DNA of 64,000 nucleotides from Mycteria americana (Eukaryota; Chordata; Aves; Ciconiiformes; Ciconiidae), in assembly GCF_035582795.1 (NCBI RefSeq), contig NC_134365.1, forward strand, positions 211,140,387 through 211,204,386, in the 5' to 3' direction. A program made the position numbers and the translations under genes. Below, piece by piece: positions 59,072 to 64,000 of this stretch (the first letter of the stretch is position 1; each line of letters opens with the position of its first letter). Under the pieces are notes generated by a model, which was not told where the DNA came from, searched no databases, and worked only from the letters and a program-made list of their open reading frames with translations.

Positions 59072-59580
59072 TTCCTCTGCTCTGCTCTCATGAGACCCCA
59101 CCTGGAGTACTGCATCCTGCTCTGGGGCCCCCAGCACAAGAAAGACAGGGACCTGTTGGAGTGGGTCCAGAGGAGGGCCCCAAAAATGCTGAGAGGGATG
59201 GAATACCTCTCCTATGAAGAAAGGCTAAGATAGTTGGGGTTGTTTGTCCTGGAGAAGAGAAGGGATACCTTATTTCAGCCTTTTAATACTTAAAGGGGGC
59301 TTATAAGAAAGATGGAGAGAGACTTTTTACCAGGGCCTGTAGTGATAGGAGAAGGGGCAAGGGTTTTAAGCTGAAAGAGGGTAGATTTAGATTGGACATT
59401 AAGGAGGAAATTTTTTTCACTGAGGGTGGTGAGGCACTGGAAGAGGTTGCCCAGAGAAGTTGTGGATGCCCCAACTGGAAGTGTTCAAGGCCAGGTTGGA
59501 TGGGGCTTTGAGCAACCTGGTCTAGTGGAAGGTGTCCCCACCCCATGGCAGGGGCATGGAACAAGATGATCTTTAAAGGT
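59072..59580 (+). mobile_element. CR1 LINE 3' part
   Basis: From 'gctctcatgagaccccacctgg' through 'gagtactgcatcctgctctg', 'cctctcctatgaagaaaggc', 'ggcactggaagaggttgccc' and 'ggttggatggggctttgagc' this is the end of ORF2 and the 3' UTR. A TAG interrupts the frame at 59,230. The final tail is altered: instead of the octamer repeats it ends in 'ctttaaaggt-cataa-acctttaaag', a small inverted repeat. Confidence 0.93.
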
Positions 59581-60436
59581 CATAAACCTTTAAAGGTTTG
59601 TATTGACTATAGGTATAGACTAAAAAAAAATTTGCATATAATGTCTTTTGGTGGAGAAGCTGGTTATCTTTCTTTTGGATTGTTATAGTAGGTCACGGTT
59701 GGTTGCAGTCTCGAGGAGTAAATTGTATAGTGAAAACTGTATGTGAAAGAGACTTAAAAACTGCATCATGATCATGTAGATGTCTCCTTAAAACTCAGGT
59801 TTACTATTATCAATATCAGGCAGAGAAATAGTCTACTACCCAAGTGACCTGCTGTTTGTCCAGGAGGCATCCCTGAAAAGCATAGTGGTTACTGATACTT
59901 CAAATAGCAAAGGATTTTTTTCCCCGTAAGAATTAATGCATTGGAAGTGGTGGTGCATGAAGGGACTTAAGAATTTAAATATACGAGGACGGTATCTGTG
60001 ATGTGAAGGGTGGAGAGGCAGGAACAGGCTCATCAGCTAGGACGGAGGCTGGCTTCTTGAAATAGATCACTGGTGTAAATCTTGTAGTGTGAGCTTTCTT
60101 CCTGCCTCTTTGAGAAGGCAGTAATGAAAACATAAGCAATCATCTCGCTCCTGAACAAAGATCAGGTAAGTCAACCGAGACAAAGATGAAGAAAAGGGGT
60201 AATGGTCAGGCATTTAGTCTCATAGATGAAGAGGCTGGCTTCTCTCTGAATGATGATTCAGTCTGGAAAGACAGCATCTCCTCCATTTCATGGGTTATCT
60301 GTCATCCTTTGTAGTCTTCCATGACAAATACAATGAATTTAAATAAATCAGGATAGTATATTTTGTCTGACCTGCATATATCTTCCTTCTATTCCATTAA
60401 TTCTTACATCAAAAAATGCTTTGCTTTTTGTCATAA
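59581..60436. other. No gene recognised
   Basis: A consensus donor word (CAG|GTAAGT at 60,165) follows 44 open bases (NENISNHLAPEQRS), but the acceptor before them is purine-interrupted and weak. Nothing else seen. Confidence 0.35.
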
Positions 60437-60880
60437 TTGGTCAACTGCTGTGTGGGACAAATGAGCTTATGGCTCAAGATCAGAGGTAAGGCCAGCCAGG
60501 GGAATGGAGAGGTGAGTGTCTGCTACAGACCACCAAGTCAGAAAGAAGAGGTGGATGAAGCCTTCTTTAAACAACAGGAAGAAGCCTTCTGTTCACAGGT
60601 CCTGGTCCTCATAGGGGACTTTTACTACCTAATACCTCCTAGGGAGGCAATGTGGCAGGGCCCAAGGAATTAAAGATTTTTCTGGAGTGTTTGTAGGATG
60701 ATGATTTCTTTCATGCCAGTGCTTAATGAGCCAGCTAGGGAAAACGTGTTGCTGGTTCTGCTACTCGTGAATATGGAAGAAGTTGGATGGCAGCCTTGGC
60801 TGCAGTGACAATGGATGATGAAGTTGAAGATCCTGAAAGGAAGGAAGGCAAGTTCCAGATTAAAGTATGCTCCATGAGGT
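60437..60880 (+). mobile_element. CR1 LINE internal fragment, endonuclease domain of ORF2
   Basis: The frame at 60,437-60,673 reads LWLKIRGKASQGNGEVSVCY and continues RPP...EEVDEAFFKQ...LVLIGDF, the apurinic-type endonuclease part of CR1 ORF2 with its VCYRPP and GDF motifs. The Asn normally after GDF is Tyr. Downstream, 'tttctggagtgtttgtagg', 'gtgcttaatgagccagctag' and 'acaatggatgatgaagttg' continue the domain with stops and frameshifts. No reverse-transcriptase region or 3' end is attached. Inactive. Confidence 0.9.
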
Positions 60881-61624
60881 TGAACATATGCATGTTCAGG
60901 TCATCTTGACTAAGAGTCTAGTAAGAGTATAGTAAACATTTTTGCTCTGTTTATTTTGTAATGGTAGAGTGGAAAGTAAGAACTGAATTGTGTATCTCTC
61001 TAGCGTACACAGGGAAGAAACCTTTCTTTTTATGATGTAACCTAGAATTTACATAGGTGCTATGCATTAGTTTCTAAATAGCTGCTCTTTTATTTTCCTG
61101 CCAGAGTAGAAGCCAGAAGAATTCAGTGCATTTTGCAAGTCTGTGCTGTTCTTTGGTGACAAAGAAGTAGGTAACTTCTTTGATGGTGTCTGATGGAATA
61201 CCGACAACTAGGAAAAATATACTTGAACTTCTTTGAAAGTTCTCTAAATATCTTTAAAATTTCTTGCAGTTAAAGATTTTGATACTGAAATCTTGTTCTG
61301 TAATGCTTCAAATTTTTGTTTGTTTGTTTGAAGATGTTTCTAGTGTGAATTAAATCTACCAGTTATTGCAAATATGTGTATTTTGCTTTGGGCTTATTTG
61401 GTACAACGTTTCATATGCATTTGTGGGATGTAGTGAAATAATCAGGGCTGGTATTTACATAGATGACAGAATAAACCATGCAAACACTCAAAAGCAATCT
61501 TCTTTAAGGACAGCCTCCTCTGAAGCAGTCCTTCAGTAAGCTACAAAACTACTTCACAGGAAAAGTTAAAAATGACAAATGGTTTAAAAAAAATAACTTT
61601 AAAAAATAACACAGTAGGTGAACT
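60881..61624. other. No recognised feature
   Basis: AT-rich; nothing seen. Confidence 0.4.
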
Positions 61625-61765
61625 GAGGATTATTAGATTGTAAACTCTTTAGGGCAGAGGCTGTTTTCTTACTTTGCATTTCTGCAGAGCAGTGAGTTGC
61701 TTAGCACTTCTAGACACAACAGTAAGTTAAGTAATTATCAGAGCTGGGATAGTGATAACAATAAC
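61625..61765 (+). mobile_element. Ancient LINE/SINE 3' tail remnant (L2-like)
   Basis: The words 'ttagattgtaaactctttagggcagaggctgt' (read in two parts from 61,632), 'tttctgcagagcagtg' and 'gcttagcact' follow the common 3' tail of old amniote L2/CR1-type repeats ('...taagctctttggggcagggactgt...cagcacctagcac'). Confidence 0.6.
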
Positions 61766-62665
61766 CCTTACATGACTAGCTGGCTTTAGGCACGGGCAGA
61801 TGAATTATCGAGAGGAAAAAATAATGTCTTTGAAAAATTCTTATTACTTAAAAAATGAGGGGAATGGTTGAGTATGTCTAAATCCATTGTTAAAGGACTA
61901 TCTTTGTGATCAGAAGAAGGGTCAGGAAGTTGGGAGAAAAGTAAAACGGGACGTCTATAAAATTCAGACTCTTCGGAGTGTGATCTGGTTGCGTGGTAAA
62001 CAGTGTGGATGTATGTATATATCAAAGGTTTCAGTATCAGGCTGGAATGGAAGAAGAGAAATTCACTTTTCTCCCTTGACTGAGCAGTTGCTGCTACTCA
62101 CCAGTGCTGTTGATCCTAAGAGTCATGCTGGTCCCCTCATACTGCTAAATAGGAACCTTACTTGCTGCATGTTGTCATTACTGTTTAGCACTACAAACAG
62201 CATCCTACAAAATGTGATGGAGCCAAAACTGGAAAAGTAATTTAATGATGATTTCTATTATATGTTGTTGAAACTCATGTGATCACAGACTTTGCACACT
62301 TGTAGTTTGGCTTGTTCCTAGTGGAAACACTTCAGATTGTTAGTTTAGACTCAATATTTTAAAAAATGAAAATGAGTCTAATCATTTGCCTACTGGATGA
62401 AACTTCCGGTGTTGGCACTTTGCTTCCTCTGACCCCTGAGGGGACAGACTTTTACTCCAGAACTAGAGTACGCAGGTCTTGGTGAGTGTTGTATGAGCCC
62501 AGCAGTGACTCAGAGCTGAGAGAGGGTGGTCGTGGCATCCTCAAGAACTAGTCAACAAAATGCTGTGGGAGTAGAGGGAAGGAACTTCTTTGCTGACCCT
62601 TCTTTTGATCAATTCATAGACTATATGCCGTGTAGTCAAAGACGATTAAGTCTGTCTTGACTTGT
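61766..62665. other. No gene recognised
   Basis: A 117-codon plus-strand frame (61,887-62,240) begins with a non-ATG codon and has no support. Nothing else seen. Confidence 0.4.
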
Positions 62666-63301
62666 TGACGTGGTTTAGCCCTAGCCGGCAACTAAGCCCC
62701 ACACAGCTGCTCGGTCACTCCCCCCTGGTGGGATGGGGGAGAGAATCAGAAGAGTAAAAGTGAGAAAACTCATGGGTTGAGATAAAGACAGTTTAACAGG
62801 TAAGCAAACTGCCATGCATGCAAAAAGCAAAAGCCATGCATGCAAGCAAAGCAAAGCAAGGAATTCATTCACTCCTTCCCATGGGCAGGCAGGTGTTCAG
62901 TCATCTCCAGGACAGCAGGGCTCCATCATGCGTAACGGTGACTTGGGAAGACAAATCACATCATTCCAAATGTCCCTCCCTTCCTTCTTCTTCCCCAGCT
63001 TTATATACTGAGCATGATGTCATATGGTATGGAATAGCCCTTGGGCCAGTTGGGGTCAGCTGTCCTGGCTGTGTCCCCTCCCAGCTTCTTCTGCACCTGG
63101 CAGAGCAGGGGAAGCTGAAAAGTCCTTGACTAGTGCAGCAACAACTAAAACATATATTATCTATATCTATATTATATCCATACATTATCTATATTATATT
63201 ATCTCTATATTATCAACACTGTTTTCAGCACAAATCCAAAACATAGCCCCATACCAGCCACTATAGGGAAAATTAACTCTATCTCAGCTGAAACCAGGAC
63301 A
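62666..63301 (-). mobile_element. ERV LTR, family A, minus strand (same subfamily as 7,754-8,320)
   Basis: The plus strand starts 'tgacgtggtttagccc' and ends 'gctgaaaccaggaca'. The reversed TATA-type region 'gctttatatactgagcatg' lies at 62,999-63,017. It shares 'cacctggcagagcaggggaag' with the 7.75-kb copy. An AT-rich 'tatctatatctatattata'-type expansion of about 65 bases (63,150-63,215) sits inside it. No clear target duplication (cttgt/catat). Confidence 0.9.
63150..63215. repeat. AT-rich simple repeat inside an LTR
   Basis: TATATTATC and TATATCTATATT units replace the corresponding unique LTR text. This is a microsatellite grown within the insertion. Confidence 0.85.
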
Positions 63302-63656
63302 CATATAATTAGAATATCACTGAGTATAAATTTGCTCTACAGTGTACTTTCTGGTTGAGTCTCTGAGCTCTGCTCTCCACTGGGCATCTTTGCTTCTGTC
63401 AAGTGCTTTCATTACTGGCTTTCAACTTTATTGACACCAAATTCAGATGACCCTTTGCTGTTTTCACGAGAGTTTGAGCTATGTACTTTTAATTTCAACT
63501 ACCTGGATAAGCTGCCTTCTGCTTTATAGGATATATTACACTTGCTCTGAAGTTTTTCTTTGTAAGTTCCTCTTGCTTAGGTTTGGCTTCAGTGCCCTGC
63601 TGATGGGTTAGACATCTTTAAAGTTTCATAAAAACCTTAATGATTTGTTGAATGGC
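63302..63656. other. No recognised feature
   Basis: A 355-base spacer between two LTRs. Unique-looking; nothing seen. Confidence 0.4.
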
Positions 63657-64000
63657 AGTGGTGGGTTGACCCTGGCTGAATGCCAGGTGCCCACCAAGCC
63701 GCTCTGTCACTCCCCTCCTCAGCTGGACAGGGGAGAGAAAATACAACAAAAGGCTCATGGGTCAAGATAAGGATGGAGAGATCACTTAGCACTTACCATC
63801 ATGGGCAAAACAGACTTGACTTGGGGAAATTAATTTATTACCAATCAAGTGAGAGTAAGGTAATGAGAAATAAAATGGAATCTTAAGACACCTTCCCCCC
63901 ACCCCTCCCTTCTTCCCGGGCTCAACTTCACTCCCGATTTTTCTCTACCTCCTCCCCCCAGCAGCGCAGGGGGATGGGGAATGGGGGTTGTGGTCAGTTC
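63657..64000 (-). mobile_element. ERV LTR, family B, truncated by window end, minus strand
   Basis: From 'gtggtgggttgaccctggctg' onward it matches the copy at 53,589 almost word for word through 'gggaatgggggttgtggtcag' at the window edge. Only about the first third (on this strand) is inside. The close match to the 53.6-kb copy suggests similar age. Confidence 0.93.

Noticed and set aside
60121..60164. 44-base exon-like segment with CAG|GTAAGT donor
   Set aside because: The acceptor is interrupted by purines. One perfect donor word is expected about once by chance in a window this size.
1..64000. CRISPR array, tRNA, rRNA, bacterial operon or intact viral gene
   Set aside because: No regularly spaced direct repeats with unique spacers, no cloverleaf or rRNA core words recognised, and no gag, pol or env frames beside the LTRs.

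Overview
The window looks like nuclear DNA from a bird, probably a neoavian species. The evidence is the repeat content. There are many CR1 LINE fragments whose 3' ends carry the ATTCTATG octamer tail, plus two families of TG...CA long terminal repeats (LTRs) of endogenous retroviruses of the kind scattered through neoavian genomes. Older amniote repeats (MIR-like, L2-like and very diverged CR1) sit underneath them. I see nothing prokaryotic: no operons, no dense long ORFs, no CRISPR array, and no tRNA or rRNA gene that I can recognise. Nearly all longer open frames are chance frames, or frames inside LTRs and a CpG island.

Layout. Bases 1-49,000 read as a gene-poor, AT-rich region. It holds a decayed coding relic (about 370-1160), CR1 pieces (2.7-3.8, 6.4, 7.5, 11.2, 22.6, 23.7, 29.6, 36.5, 46.1-46.8 and 47.5-48.0 kb), LTRs (7.7-8.3, 26.5-27.1 and 42.2-43.5 kb), a palindromic AT-rich microsatellite (23.36-23.62 kb) and a pair of related GC-rich segments (13.66 and 38.56 kb) that may be an uncatalogued dispersed repeat. 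A few short open segments are bounded by good splice signals: 10.4, 24.8-25.3, 27.3 and 31.05 kb on the plus strand, and 15.7-15.9 and 16.4-16.7 kb on the minus strand. I recognise none of them as a known protein, so they are listed as candidate exons with low confidence.

At 49.86-50.56 kb there is a sharp CpG island with NRF1-, CCAAT-, ETS-, YY1- and Sp1-type motifs. It is the only strong promoter in the window. It probably starts a plus-strand gene, with a possible first coding exon at 49,998-50,025, and may fire in both directions. I cannot identify the gene, and its downstream exons are not obvious here. From 50.6 kb to the end the sequence is intron-like or intergenic and loaded with younger insertions: LTRs at 53.6-54.6, 57.5-58.2, 62.7-63.3 and 63.66 kb to the window edge, and CR1 pieces at 59.1-59.6 and 60.4-60.9 kb.

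The most unusual structures are these: an LTR whose TATA box lies in the loop of a near-perfect 28-bp inverted repeat created by a 55-bp insertion (57.78-57.88 kb); an LTR whose first 40 bp belong to one family and whose remainder belongs to the other (42,954-43,523); an LTR that keeps a primer-binding-site-like sequence and is fused to a CR1 fragment (7.5-8.3 kb); and a short two-exon open frame with a consensus GT-AG intron (24.8-25.3 kb).
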